A stretch of DNA of 64,000 nucleotides from DATFVJ01 sp963851085 (GCA_963851085.1 CAWKNX010000011.1:186001-250000), one strand, 5' to 3'. Shown: positions 1 through 8,720, counted from the first letter of the stretch. Translations and numbers: made by a program. The notes: a model not told the origin generated them from the letters alone.

Positions 1-80
1 TCGTGCGGCCGGGCCGCGAGCGTGCGCGCCGTCTCGGCGAGCTCCTGCGGGCTCAGCGTGACCTGGACCTTCGTGTTCAT
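1..80 (-). CDS. Hypothetical protein, N-terminus only (runs off the left edge)
   Basis: Only the first 26 codons are inside the window. The ATG at 80 (minus strand) is preceded by a GAGGAG ribosome binding site 8 bases upstream, which makes the start credible. The visible residues begin MNTKVQVTLSPQELAETART and look like the start of a small cytoplasmic protein. No family can be assigned from so little sequence. Confidence 0.5.
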   Translation of the reverse strand, partial: MNTKVQVTLSPQELAETARTLAARPH

Positions 81-461
81 GCCGCGTTCTCCTCGCCTGC
101 TCTGTCGTCGCCGGCCGATGGCCGGAAATGGCTGTGGTCATCGGGACCGGACAGAGCGCGCTGGCCTGCCGCCGTAGATCGACGTGCAGGCGATGGTGAC
201 GAGGATGGCTGTGGCCCACGACGAGGATCTTGCCAGAAGTTTCTCGATTAAATCAATCGTATTACCTGAGAATGTGCTCATCCACCGTCGGCTTGCTGCG
301 CCGCCGGTTTCTGGGTGCCGGACGCGCGGGGGGCCCTGGCTGACGGCGGATGGGCTGCCAGCCAGGGCCTTCGGCCGGCGCCGCCCCCGGGGTGCCAAGC
401 GGGCGCCGCCCGGTCCGGCTGGCCAAGGCAGGCGTGGCCAGCGATCGCGGCTGTGCCCCGG
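81..461. other. Intergenic, no gene recognised
   Basis: Between the divergent partial gene at the left edge and the 3' end of the deacetylase. A short AT-richer patch lies at about 235-280 (ATTAAATCAATCGTATTACC). The open frames here are GC-driven shadows without ribosome binding sites. No RNA gene or repeat was seen. Confidence 0.5.
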
Positions 462-2144
462 TCAGCCCGTCAGGGCGTGCAGCGTCACGAACGTGTAGCC
501 GCGGGCCCGGATGCCGTCGATGATCTTCGGCAGGGCGTTGGCGTCGAGCGTCGTGTTGTCGTCGGGATTGGAGCCGAGGTGCATGAGCACGATCTCGCCC
601 GGCTGGACCGCGCCGAGGACCCGGTTGATCACCGTCTGCACCGACTGCCCGCCGGAGGTGCCTTCCCAGCCGAGCGAGTCCACGGTCCAGCGAACGGGCA
701 CGTAGCCGAGCTTGTTCACATCGCCGAGCACATGGCTGTTCACGGCGCCGAACGGGAACCGGAACAGCGGCCGCGGATCGGCGCCGTTGGTAGTGAGTAT
801 GGCCTGCTGCGCGTTGCGCACCTGCGCCGTGATCTGGGCATCGGTCAGCGTGGTGAAGTCCGGATGCGTCATCGAGTGGTTGCCGACCGCGAATCCGCCC
901 GCCGCGATCAGATTGGCCTGCGCCGGGAAGGAGCGCGCCCAGGTGCCGGTCAGGAAGAACGTGGCCTGCACGTTCTTCGTCCGCAAGGTGGACTCGATGG
1001 ACGCCACGCCGGCCGCGTTCGCGCCCGCGTCAAAGGTCAGCGCCACGACCTTTGATGTCGTGGGGATACGCGTCCAGTCCTGGCCAAGCAGAGAGCTTGC
1101 CGGAGCCGCCGGGGCTGCTGGCGCCCAGGCCCGGTTGAATCCCGACCAGCTACCGCTGCGCAGCAGCTTGCTGTACACGGCGTTGTTGTTTCCCCTGACC
1201 GCCACGTTCAGGCCGCCGCCGGGTGCCCCGACGGCGGCCGGGCTGTCGATGAGTATGCCGCCGAGGTTGCGCCACCCGGATGCACCCCCGCCCCCGAGAA
1301 TGTTCTCATAGAGCGCGTTGTTCGTGCCCCGGGCGAATACGTATGCCCCGTTGCTCTGCGGGATCCAGGCCGCGGCCGGTGCGTTGTAGGTTTGGCCGCC
1401 GAGGGACTTCCACGCCGACCAGGTGCCGCCCGACAGGCTGATGTACCAGACCTGATGATCGGTTTCCGCGGCAAAGACGGTGATGCTGCCGGGCCCGGAG
1501 GTCACCGCGGCGGGTCCCGTGCTGAGCAGGCTGGCGATCCTCGTCCATGACGTTAGTGCACCGGTCGACGACATCGTCCTTGTCCAGAGCGCGCCATCGG
1601 TGCCACGGACGAACGCGTCGACGCGGCCGTCGCTCGCGGCCGTGATCGCGGGTGAGGAGGAAAGGACGCCGCCCCACCATTGCCAACTGCCCCACTTACC
1701 CTGGCTCATCGTCCGCACATACAGCGCGCTGTTGGTGCCGCGCCCGGCGACCACCACGGTCGAGGTGCCCGCGATCGCGGCGGCCGGTGCCCCGATGATC
1801 TTGCCGCCAATGCTGGTCTGGCCGGACCAGGTGGCCCCGTCGAAGGTGCGCATGAACACGGCGTCGCCCTGGCCACGGAAGAAGCCGTAACCGGCGCCGG
1901 CCGAGTTGATCGCCAGCGCGACGGCGGACTTGGCGGCCTGATTGGCCGCGACCGCCTGCGCGGCGGCCGGGCTGGACTGGCGCGCTGCCGCGGGCACGGC
2001 GCTGAGCCCGAGTACCCCCATGGCCAGGCACACTCCTGCGGTGCCGGCCTTTCCCAGTCTTGAGCGCCCTGGCCTTGAGCGCCGCGACCCTGAGTGCCGC
2101 GAATCGCGGCAGTAAGACCCCCGGTTATGCAAAAAAGCCGACAT
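462..2144 (-). CDS. Secreted polysaccharide deacetylase (NodB domain) with N-terminal beta-propeller
   Basis: Predicted extracellular carbohydrate esterase family 4 enzyme that removes acetyl groups from a polysaccharide, plausibly peptidoglycan or chitin-like substrates. An Arg-rich n-region is followed by a hydrophobic stretch ending VPAAA, a signal peptide. Residues about 50-335 are repeats of the form W-x(n)-LGG...APAA with many Trp/Gly, a PLL-type lectin-like propeller. The C-terminal 200 residues are NodB: TFDAG (about 370), NHSMTH (about 422, metal His), RFPFG and DSLGW. The second Asp of the usual TFDDG is Ala, a variant I recall from other actinobacterial members. The ATG at 2144 was preferred over GTG 2153 because AGAGGG sits at a proper distance from it. 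It is divergent from the WxL-like gene at 2691. Confidence 0.88.
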   Translation of the reverse strand: MSAFLHNRGSYCRDSRHSGSRRSRPGRSRLGKAGTAGVCLAMGVLGLSAVPAAARQSSPAAAQAVAANQAAKSAVALAINSAGAGYGFFRGQGDAVFMRTFDGATWSGQTSIGGKIIGAPAAAIAGTSTVVVAGRGTNSALYVRTMSQGKWGSWQWWGGVLSSSPAITAASDGRVDAFVRGTDGALWTRTMSSTGALTSWTRIASLLSTGPAAVTSGPGSITVFAAETDHQVWYISLSGGTWSAWKSLGGQTYNAPAAAWIPQSNGAYVFARGTNNALYENILGGGGASGWRNLGGILIDSPAAVGAPGGGLNVAVRGNNNAVYSKLLRSGSWSGFNRAWAPAAPAAPASSLLGQDWTRIPTTSKVVALTFDAGANAAGVASIESTLRTKNVQATFFLTGTWARSFPAQANLIAAGGFAVGNHSMTHPDFTTLTDAQITAQVRNAQQAILTTNGADPRPLFRFPFGAVNSHVLGDVNKLGYVPVRWTVDSLGWEGTSGGQSVQTVINRVLGAVQPGEIVLMHLGSNPDDNTTLDANALPKIIDGIRARGYTFVTLHALTG

Positions 2145-2153
2145 TTCGACCAC

Positions 2154-2690
2154 CCTCTACCACCACAATGGCCGACGGGATCCTTCGCGCTGGGGGCCGA
2201 AGGTCACCTGCCATAGGGGCGATCGTCGGGGGTCGTTGCTTGTGCACAAATTGGCCCGCCCGGAACCCCGGTGCGGGCACGAGGCGCCACGTCGCATGAG
2301 GCGCAGACCCTTGCGGACGCGACCTTCGCGAGAGGTGCCAAGCCCGGGCGTGGTGCCAAGTCGCGCGACGTGCCACCTGGCGACCTCACGCCATCACCCC
2401 ACCGTTGCCGCAACCCGCCGGACTGTCCTCGGTTGCGCTGCTCGATCATCGTCACTGCTGGATCACCATCGGCCCTGCCCGGCACGGCTCGGATCGTCAC
2501 CCGTCAGATTGTCACTGTCCGTAGTTGAAGAAGTTCGGCTCAAAAAGGGCCCCAAACGGTCGATTTGCGCGCCAGACGCGCAAGCGGTCGCCGTTTATCA
2601 CTCATTGGGACTGGACAGTTACTAATCGTTGACAGTGAGTTCGCGATCTTGCAGTATCTGCTGTGAGCGCGACCAACATCGGGGGGACCG
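2154..2690. other. Divergent intergenic region
   Basis: Roughly 540 bp between the deacetylase and the WxL-like gene, so it should carry both promoters. I could not identify clear -35/-10 pairs. An AT-richer stretch (about 2520-2660) is the likelier promoter area for the rightward unit, and GGGGGG lies just before ATG 2691. No small RNA or riboswitch recognised. Confidence 0.4.
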
Positions 2691-3636
2691 ATGGGAAGAT
2701 CTTCAGATCAATCGCCTGCGGCGTTGGGGAGACATCGCAGGCCCGTCCTGACCGGCCTCGGCGCCGCCGCGCTCGGCCTCGCCGTCGCGGCCCTGCCCAT
2801 GGGCTCGGCCCTGGCCTCGACCCACGTCGGCACGGGACCAACGCCAACGGCACGTCGAACACCGCATCCGCACCCGCCGCGCCTGCTCCGGCAGGTGGAT
2901 CCACCGCGCCCGGAGGATCCTCGGCCATCGGAGCGCCCGCCGCGCCGGCCGCGCCCGCCGCGCCCGCGGCCGGCAGCCCCGTGCCAGCGGCATGCCAGCG
3001 GCACCCGCCGCTCCGGCAGCCCCAGCGGCGCCTGTGGCACCCGCCGCTCACGCGGCACCGGCAGCACCCATCGCGCCAGCGGCAACGCCAACGATGCCTG
3101 CCGCTCCAGCCGCGCCCGCGAGGCCGGCGGCGACGCCCCCGCCAGGTGCAGCCAACCCGTTGGCCGGTTCTCCCAATGGGAACATTGACGGCAGTGTGAC
3201 CGTCGGCACGGCCATGCAGCTGACCATTACGAGCGGGCCCTTCTCGGTGGGGACCGCTGTTCCGGGTGACTCGCCGGAAACTATCGGCGCGGTAACCATG
3301 GACGTCTTGACCAACAACGCAACCGGCTACAACGTGACGGTGACGCCCGCGAATGACGACATGACGGTCGGAAACACTGGCACTGGAACGGGTATCCCGG
3401 TGACCGACCTGGAGGTCCGGGAGGATCTCACGGGCACCGCGGGCACGTACGCACCGCTAACGCTGAGCACCGGCCTAGGAACCCTCGTCTACAACCAAAC
3501 CACACCGTCGGCGGCCTCGCCGGGTGACGGGCTCATCAACGACTACAGGTTCGGCCCGACCACGCCGATCCCCAACGTGCCCGCCGCCATCTACTCGGTC
3601 ACGCTTGACTATGTAGCCGCGACCAACGCGCCGTGA
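2691..3636 (+). pseudogene. Secreted Ala/Pro-rich protein with WxL-like C-terminal domain, two frame disruptions
   Basis: The reading starts at ATG 2691 (GGGGGG ribosome binding site) with a signal peptide (TGLGAAALGLAVAALPMG, then SALA). It then moves frame at about 2830 and again at about 2985. The second shift coincides with an exact 11-bp tandem duplication, TGCCAGCGGCA (2982-2992 and 2993-3003). The middle is an Ala/Pro linker. The last 150 residues form one domain ending IYSVTLDYVAATNAP, homologous by eye to the C-terminus of the RCC1 protein at 11096-13114 (shared NLEVRD/DLEVRE, SNDYEI/INDYRF and TLDY positions). The ending resembles Firmicutes WxL domains, although no W-x-L is present. 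Gene for the DUF916-like partner follows 38 bp downstream. Either a pseudogene, a phase-variable gene, or an assembly error in GC-rich repeats. Confidence 0.7.
2982..3003 (+). repeat. 11-bp exact tandem duplication causing a frameshift
   Basis: TGCCAGCGGCA occurs twice back to back. Removing one copy changes the frame by 11 bases and joins the Ala/Pro linker frame to the WxL-like domain frame. Confidence 0.85.
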
Positions 3637-3674
3637 CGCTACGGACGCTGCGCGATAAGCAGAATTGAGGGGAT

Positions 3675-4706
3675 GTGTGTAACCGTCCGGGCCATCCTCG
3701 GGGAGGTCACTTCCGCTGCGGAGGTGGCCTCCCCCCGGTGGCGTGCGTTTTGTTGCTCGCCAGCGTTCTGAGCGCTCTCGCCGTCGCAGCCATTCCCGCA
3801 TCCGCGGCCCCGGCACCTTCTGTGCCTGGGCCGGTTCCGCAGAGTAAGGGCATCGGCTTCCTTGTCAGCCCGCCGCGTTTGACCGTGGCGGCCGACAAGA
3901 TAAACAAGATACAGCGACTGGAGATCGAGAATAGGGGGACCGTCCCGCTGGTTTTGCGTACCCGGCTGGAAGCCGTAAGCCAGCGTGCGGACGGGTCGAG
4001 CCTACTGGAGCCGTACGCTCCCTATTCCGCGGCGGACTGGGTGACGGTCGTGCCGGATCATTTCGACGTCAGCCCGGCCACCAGGCGGTACGTTCAGATC
4101 CGCATCCGCGTGCCAAGCCAGCCGGAGCCGGGCGACCATAATGTCGCGATCATTTTCATGGCGCCGCCCCGCGCAGGGAAAGGGAACATTCACATCGCGG
4201 CAGGAATCGGCGTGCCGACCCTCATCACGGTGCCCGGCCCGATGATCGACGACGTGAGCGTCACCCGGCTCAAGGCGCCCGGGTTCTCGGCTGGCGGTGC
4301 CATCCCGATCACCGCGACGTTGCGGGAGACCGGCGACGTCCACCACGACCTTCTGAGCGCCCATGACCGTCTGGAGGCCACGGCCGGCGGCGCGACGATT
4401 ATGTTTCCGCCCGCCGTCGTGCTGCGCGGCTCAACCATTACCATCGCGACCAAGTGGACGCACCCTCCGGCCTTCTGCGTGTGCCACCTCAGGACCGCGG
4501 TCGTCTCCGACGGTCACCGCAGTGTGGCGACAGCGACGGTGATCATCTTCCCCGTTGTCCAGGTCGGTGCCGGGATCGGCGCGCTCATCGTGCTGGTGCT
4601 CGCCTTCCTGTTCTACCGTCGTCACCAGCGTCGCAGGCTCAGGGCCGCCTACGAGGCGGGGCGCAGCGACGGCGGCAACGGCGGGCCTGACGACCAGGCC
4701 GACTGA
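3675..4706 (+). CDS. Membrane-anchored DUF916-like protein, candidate partner of the WxL-like protein
   Basis: Predicted exported protein of 343 residues: N-terminal signal region (VACVLLLASVLSALAVAAIP), two immunoglobulin-like domains, a transmembrane helix at about 293-316 and an Arg-rich cytoplasmic tail (RRHQRRRLR). The first domain (about 58-165) has the pattern GIGFLVSPPRLTVAADK, then IENRGTVPL, then YVQIRIRVPSQPEPGDHNVAI, as in DUF916/WxL-interacting and pilus-chaperone-like domains. The second domain is DUF3324-like in position. In Firmicutes, such proteins are encoded next to WxL proteins and tether them to the wall; that role here is inference. GTG 3675 is the annotated start. GTG 3738, behind GGAGGT, is an alternative but would lose the basic n-region. 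Confidence 0.72.
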   Translation: MCNRPGHPRGGHFRCGGGLPPVACVLLLASVLSALAVAAIPASAAPAPSVPGPVPQSKGIGFLVSPPRLTVAADKINKIQRLEIENRGTVPLVLRTRLEAVSQRADGSSLLEPYAPYSAADWVTVVPDHFDVSPATRRYVQIRIRVPSQPEPGDHNVAIIFMAPPRAGKGNIHIAAGIGVPTLITVPGPMIDDVSVTRLKAPGFSAGGAIPITATLRETGDVHHDLLSAHDRLEATAGGATIMFPPAVVLRGSTITIATKWTHPPAFCVCHLRTAVVSDGHRSVATATVIIFPVVQVGAGIGALIVLVLAFLFYRRHQRRRLRAAYEAGRSDGGNGGPDDQAD

Positions 4707-4760
4707 CGCTCCGGCCAGGTTCCGGCATCCCGACGACCATTGCCACGAGGCTGTCGTCGG

Positions 4761-5024
4761 TCACGGCGCGGTCTGCGCACTGGCCGGTGCGGGCGGCGGT
4801 GGCTGGGTGGCGTCGCTGGTGATCTGGAAGTCGCCGCCCAGCGCGGGGAGGTAGATGCCGGATTTGCCCTCCTTCTGCGCGGTGTGGAACGCGGTGACGA
4901 AGGCGGGTATGCAGTGGCCTTTGCAGAAGAACAGGGTGCCGACCTGGCCGGTGACCATGATGGCGGCCCGCTCGTCGAGCGGATGGCCGTTGTCCTTGAC
5001 GTCGCACCAGACAGCGCGTCCCAT
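4761..5024 (-). CDS. Small hypothetical protein with Cys/His pair and Pro/Ala-rich tail
   Basis: 87 residues starting MGRAVWCDVKDNGHPLDERA, with GAAGGA 8 bases upstream of the ATG. The core contains CDVKDNGHP and FFCKGHCIP, so Cys7 and the C-K-G-H-C cluster could bind a metal. The tail is PPPPAPASAQ. It is the second gene of a minus-strand pair, 11 bp after the gene at 5036-5410, so probably co-transcribed with it. I do not recognise a named family. The longer upstream reading frame has no matching start signal. Confidence 0.6.
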   Translation of the reverse strand: MGRAVWCDVKDNGHPLDERAAIMVTGQVGTLFFCKGHCIPAFVTAFHTAQKEGKSGIYLPALGGDFQITSDATQPPPPAPASAQTAP

Positions 5025-5035
5025 GATCGCTTCCT

Positions 5036-5410
5036 TCAGACGTGGTGGAGTTCGGTTGCTTCGGCGGCGCGCATTTCGGCGCGCAGTTGCGCCACGAGGT
5101 AGGCGTCCACGGTGGTGGCGTGCGGCCCGTCCGGCCCGGTGAGGTAACGCGCCGCGTACAGCCGTCCCGAGTCGCTCGACCACACATTCCACCGCGGAAA
5201 CGCGTCCTGAAGGCTCCGCAGATCGCCCGTGCTGTCCACGACAGGGTGGCCGCCGCGTTCGCACGCCTCGCGGAATTTGGGCCAATGCAGGTCGCACATA
5301 TCCCACCCGGCGAGCGGCGGATGGCCATCCACCGGCAGGGGCCCGCCAGCCAGATGATCAGCCACCCCCAGCCCCACCCGCACGTGCCCGCTGATCTGCG
5401 GGCGGGGCAC
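5036..5410 (-). CDS. Small hypothetical protein upstream of the Cys/His protein
   Basis: About 124 residues, with the conserved-looking core MCDLHWPKFREACERGGHPV, then a WNVWSSDSGRLYAARYL segment and an acidic helical end (LRAEMRAAEATEL). No known domain recognised. The start is uncertain: third-position GC falls off upstream of about 5410, so a GTG near there was chosen. ATG 5299 would give an 87-residue protein. It lies downstream of the XRE regulator in the same orientation with a 280-bp gap; in actinomycetes small proteins of this kind often accompany XRE regulators. Confidence 0.5.
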   Translation of the reverse strand: MPRPQISGHVRVGLGVADHLAGGPLPVDGHPPLAGWDMCDLHWPKFREACERGGHPVVDSTGDLRSLQDAFPRWNVWSSDSGRLYAARYLTGPDGPHATTVDAYLVAQLRAEMRAAEATELHHV

Positions 5411-5689
5411 AATTAACCGCACAACCGCGACCGAGCGGCACCGGTTGCCATGGCACGTCGCGCCTGCTGGTGGCACGGCCGCATAGTGCGGAGGACCGGA
5501 AGAACTGGACATACGCTGCACCGTTCGCGCTTGGCTGGTGGGTTGCGCTTGCCGCCGGTTCAGTCAGCCCAGTTCAATCAACAGGTGACAAGCGTCATGC
5601 GCAGCACTCAATCTCTCGCGGGCCAAGACAAGAAGCGACGGCGTGTACTAGTTGCGGGAGAAAATTCCCGCGGATTGGTGCGCTACGTA

Positions 5690-6874
5690 CTACCGCTCGA
5701 CCCGCAACTCGCGCGCCAGACCCCGCAACGAGGGACTGAGCTGCCGCTTGGCCTCTACAAGCTCGGCCACGACGGAGCGTGCCAAGCCCTGGTGGCGGAA
5801 CCACATGGGCGACATCTTCCGTGCCTGCATCAAAGTATCGACGGCGTCCCGCCGCCGCCGCGCATCGGCTTGCGCCTGCGCGACGTCGATGAGATGCGAC
5901 CCGTAGGAGATCGGTTTAAGGTCTTCGCGGTGCACGCCCCCGGCGGCTTTGAGGGCCTTGGCTGGCTCGCCGAGCATCGCGTGCGCATGCGTCGATTGCA
6001 TGGCGACCTGGGTGGGACCGAAGTTAACGTTGTAGTCCAGCCGCTCATGATCCAGCCGCGCCGCCGCGGCCTGCGCGATGCTGATGTGTTCCCGCGCGGC
6101 GCCACCACGGCCAGCCGCCGCAGCCGGCGCCATCGCCGTGAGCATCAGCCCACCCCAGACGGTGAGGTGCTCGGGCGTGGCCTTGGAAATGGTTGGCTCG
6201 ATTCGCTCAGCCATCCGCAGCGCGTGTGCCTCGGCCGGTCCGAACCGAGCTTGATGCAGCATGATCCACGAGTAGGTGCCGTGCAAGGTCGCCCATTGCA
6301 GCTCGTCATCGCCAGCGGCGGCGGCCTGGATGGCGCGTTCTGCACTGATGGCGGCAAGCTCATCCTTGCCCATCTGGGTCAGCAGGCAGGCAGCGAGCTG
6401 GTAGGACTGGGCCAGCGCTCCGCTGGCAACCGCGCCGAAACCTACGCGCGCGTGCCGGGTTTCGGCGATCAAGCCGGGCAGGGCGGCGGCAAGCTCGCCG
6501 AATCGGCCGCGCCAGTAATGCCCCCAGCCGGCCGCGACTGCGTCGTGAAGCTCGGCCAGCGGCGTCGGTTCGCCCCAGTCGTCGGCGTCGAAGCCTGGCA
6601 GGAGAGATGGTGACAGCAGCACATCCCGTATTGCCAGCACCGAGGAGTCCACGCCGCCGTCCAGGCGCGGACGCTTGTCCAGCAGTTCGCTCATCTCGAT
6701 GTCCAGGGCGTTCGCGAGCTTGGCGAGCGTGGTGATCCGGGCCGACAGCCGCCGGTTCTGCTCCAGCATGGCGATGAGGTCCTTGGACACGCCAGAGCCG
6801 GCCGCTAGCTGCTCCTGGGTGAGCCCTGCGTCACGGCGGATGCGCTGCAGCCGGTCACCTATGGTCTCCGCCAT
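5690..6874 (-). CDS. XRE-family transcriptional regulator with helical repeat C-terminus
   Basis: 394 residues. Residues about 4-58 form a Cro/C1-type helix-turn-helix (IGDRLQRIRRDAGLTQEQLA, then GVSKDLIAMLEQNRRL). The remaining 330 residues are all helical and Ala-rich with a TPR-like spacing (for example AISAERAIQAAA, EHISIAQAAAARL), resembling the sensor part of actinobacterial one-component regulators. ATG 6874 is preceded by AGGAGG. The 60 residues of open frame upstream are not supported. DNA target and ligand cannot be read from the sequence. A role in regulating the two small genes downstream is possible but unproven. Confidence 0.8.
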   Translation of the reverse strand: MAETIGDRLQRIRRDAGLTQEQLAAGSGVSKDLIAMLEQNRRLSARITTLAKLANALDIEMSELLDKRPRLDGGVDSSVLAIRDVLLSPSLLPGFDADDWGEPTPLAELHDAVAAGWGHYWRGRFGELAAALPGLIAETRHARVGFGAVASGALAQSYQLAACLLTQMGKDELAAISAERAIQAAAAGDDELQWATLHGTYSWIMLHQARFGPAEAHALRMAERIEPTISKATPEHLTVWGGLMLTAMAPAAAAGRGGAAREHISIAQAAAARLDHERLDYNVNFGPTQVAMQSTHAHAMLGEPAKALKAAGGVHREDLKPISYGSHLIDVAQAQADARRRRDAVDTLMQARKMSPMWFRHQGLARSVVAELVEAKRQLSPSLRGLARELRVER

Positions 6875-7436
6875 CGCCCGGTGCGCCTCCTGAGTGCGGG
6901 ATGCCTCCAGGCTAACCGCTGCCACCGCCGCGCCGCCGGCACGCCTGTACCCGAGCCAGTTCCCTACCCCAGAACCCCGCAGGCGGCTCCACTGCGACCT
7001 GGCCGGGCATGATGCCAAGCGCGGAACGACCGTGCTCGCGTTGCTGGCCGCGTACATGCGGACACACCCGGTGAGGTCCGCGACCGGTTGGCCGCCAGGA
7101 CGGTGGTATCGACGACGAGATCCCTCTTGGCTGAACCGCCCATTTCATGATCGCGGTAACTTTTTCGAAGCATTTTCAAAAAAGTTACCGCGATCATGAA
7201 AGGACTCTGCCTCAGCGGCCATTGCCTATCAGAGGAACCGTCGTCTGGGGGCGCGGGCGTCAGGGCTTATGGGCTGGAGACGGTAACCTGACTCCACCCG
7301 TACGTTAACTCCCCGACCGTCACAAATGTAACGCATGGTTGCTTACCGATGAGGCGTGTCGAGACAGGTAACGGAAGCCGATGCTTGAGAGTCGGCGAGA
7401 GATGTCGGTGTCGAGGACTACGCGGCCGATAGATGA
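6875..7436. other. Gene-free stretch containing an R1 hairpin
   Basis: The only clear structure is the perfect hairpin at 7143-7201. No reading frame has a convincing ribosome binding site. An AT-richer part lies at 7290-7360. Confidence 0.5.
7143..7201. repeat. R1 dispersed hairpin, copy 1
   Basis: Perfect inverted repeat with stem core TCATGATCGCGGTAACTT, extended here by T/A runs to about 23 bp per arm, and a short loop (CGAAGCATTTTC). The same arms recur at 23955, 40552, 43155/44728 and 53204. The run of T and A pairs would also make it a usable bidirectional terminator. Confidence 0.9.
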
Positions 7437-7643
7437 TCAAGCAAGGTCTGCGTGACGCATCGCGGCGACGTGAGCGAGAAACGCGTCCAACTCCTCGTCG
7501 GCGTCGAAGACGCCGTCCTGAGCGAGATCATCAGCCGACTGGATCGGGCGTGCACCCTTGCGCCGCGCTTGCTGGTCGAGTGACTCGCCGCCGCGATCTG
7601 GAGAAACGGTCGCGTAGTGCGCTCTGTTCGTGGTCACTGTCAC
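7437..7643 (-). CDS. Small acidic hypothetical protein (possible orphan antitoxin)
   Basis: 68 residues from GTG 7643 with GGCAGGA upstream. The C-terminal half (RPIQSADDLAQDGVFDADEE, then a helical LDAFLAHVAAMRHADLA) looks like the short acidic antitoxin-like proteins common in actinomycetes, but no toxin partner lies next to it. It borders the IS5 remnant, so a partner gene may have been lost. The family is not recognised with confidence. Confidence 0.45.
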   Translation of the reverse strand: MTVTTNRAHYATVSPDRGGESLDQQARRKGARPIQSADDLAQDGVFDADEELDAFLAHVAAMRHADLA

Positions 7644-7780
7644 CCCGGCACCGGTTCCTGCCAGCATCTCATTCCGGACGACCCGGCCGGGGCCGTAACG
7701 GGGCCTGGCCGTGATCGGGCTGAAGAATCCGGTCGACGGCGGACCCCCGCACGACGGCCCAAGCGGGCTGCCGCCGTCGT

Positions 7781-7846
7781 CCTGGTCCGCCAGGCCACCG
7801 CAGCACCGATCTTCCAAGCTGGCCATGCAGGGCCCGACCCGCCGCG
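7781..7846 (+). repeat. tRNA-Gly(UCC)-like 3' fragment, copy 1 (attachment-site scar)
   Basis: CTTCCAAGCTGGCCATGC matches the anticodon arm of tRNA-Gly(UCC), but the T-arm is degraded. The 30 bp before it (CTGGTCCGCCAGGCCACCGC) resemble the flank of copies 2 and 3. No 5' tRNA half is present, so this is not a tRNA gene. Confidence 0.55.
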
Positions 7847-8061
7847 CGAACGGCCCAGGCCGTGATCGTCCGGCTCGCTCGCCACTCCGCCGGGCGGTTC
7901 CTTCTGCCCGTCACCGTCACGGCGGGCACCCGCCGCGCGTGCCGGTGCGCACGGCTGATCGTGGAGTCCACGCTCACCATCCAGCTGATCTTCCCAGCAG
8001 CATCGGCGTGTGCCTGCAGCGGGGCCAGGACCGCCGCCCAGGAGCGCGGGACTTGCCCCGG
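7838..8061 (-). pseudogene. IS5-family transposase remnant
   Basis: Two reading frames give consecutive pieces of an IS5-type transposase: SWAAVLAPLQAHADAAGKIS, then MVSVDSTISRAHRHA (the catalytic first Asp region) in one frame, then PDDHGLGRSRGG in another. In intact IS5 enzymes these lie close together, as in DST-x-x-RAH...GRSRGG. The remnant stops abruptly at the tRNA-like fragment at 7846. No terminal repeats remain. A decayed mobile element at the edge of the toxin-antitoxin island. Confidence 0.65.
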
Positions 8062-8073
8062 CACCAGGCGCTG

Positions 8074-8328
8074 CTAACCAACCCACACGATGTCGAAGAT
8101 CCGGACAAGCTGGGCGTCCTCGTCCACGTAGAAGCCTAAGAAGCCGTTGCCCGAGCCGAAGACTGTCTCGCGGAACCTCGTGTCATCGCCAGGTGGCCGT
8201 ACCACAACGTCATCCCATGGACGGTCGGCCAGATCGACGGCTCGTGCAATCAGCGCCTTGCGTGCATCCTCCGGCAAGGTGTGGAACTGGACCTGGGCGC
8301 CGCCACCGAACTCAACCCGATAACTCAC
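8074..8328 (-). CDS. RelE/ParE-type toxin
   Basis: 84 residues: MSYRVEFGGGAQVQFHTLPE, a helical middle (DARKALIARAVDLADRPWDD) and a beta-rich end (RETVFGSGNGFLGFYVDEDA, then LVRIFDIVWVG). This order of helix pair and beta-sheet is the RelE/ParE fold, whose members are ribosome-dependent mRNA interferases or gyrase poisons; which one cannot be told here. Its start overlaps the end of the DUF6247 gene by four bases (ATGA), typical for a toxin-antitoxin pair with the antitoxin first. Confidence 0.75.
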   Translation of the reverse strand: MSYRVEFGGGAQVQFHTLPEDARKALIARAVDLADRPWDDVVVRPPGDDTRFRETVFGSGNGFLGFYVDEDAQLVRIFDIVWVG

Positions 8329-8627
8329 CGGCGCTGACGGCTGTCAGGCCAGCCGGGAATCACCTGCTCTGCTGGGGCGCTGTCCGCGGCGCTTGCCTCG
8401 CGGGCCGCAGCCAGCCGCGTCTCGTAGCCGGGGCTTGAATACCCAGCCGCACGTAGCCGCCACAGGTGCAGTAGCTCGTGGAGCTGGCGGAACTGCTCAG
8501 GGCGTCGCGCGCGGTCCACGGCAGCGGCGTACTCGGCCCGGAACTGCGGATGGTGCTCCTCAGGAAGTGTCCGCAGTATCTCGACCGGGTCGTCGGGGTC
8601 GCTCTCATCGACCGGATGCGCGGTCAT
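8325..8627 (-). CDS. DUF6247-type protein, presumed antitoxin of the RelE/ParE toxin
   Basis: 100 residues from ATG 8627, which has a near-perfect AAGGAG 7 bases upstream. The sequence DPVEILRTLPEEHHPQFRAE, then AAAVDRARRPEQFRQLHELL, then LHLWRLRAAGYSSPGY and a C-terminal PGW fits DUF6247, a family often found beside RelE/ParE-type genes in actinomycetes. Antitoxin function is inferred from position (upstream, coupled to the toxin). Further upstream frame (MVPWQGRR) lacks a ribosome binding site. Confidence 0.72.
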   Translation of the reverse strand: MTAHPVDESDPDDPVEILRTLPEEHHPQFRAEYAAAVDRARRPEQFRQLHELLHLWRLRAAGYSSPGYETRLAAAREASAADSAPAEQVIPGWPDSRQRR

Positions 8628-8720
8628 CGGGCCGCTCCTTCGTCCCTGCCACGGAACCATCGTGCAGTCCCACGCTAGACTACGACGCCGACACAGTGCC
8701 GTCCCGTGCTCACTGTCCTG

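Noticed and set aside
5450..6613. Plus-strand frame of 387 codons
   Set aside because: Antisense to the XRE regulator, whose helix-turn-helix and ribosome binding site are clear.
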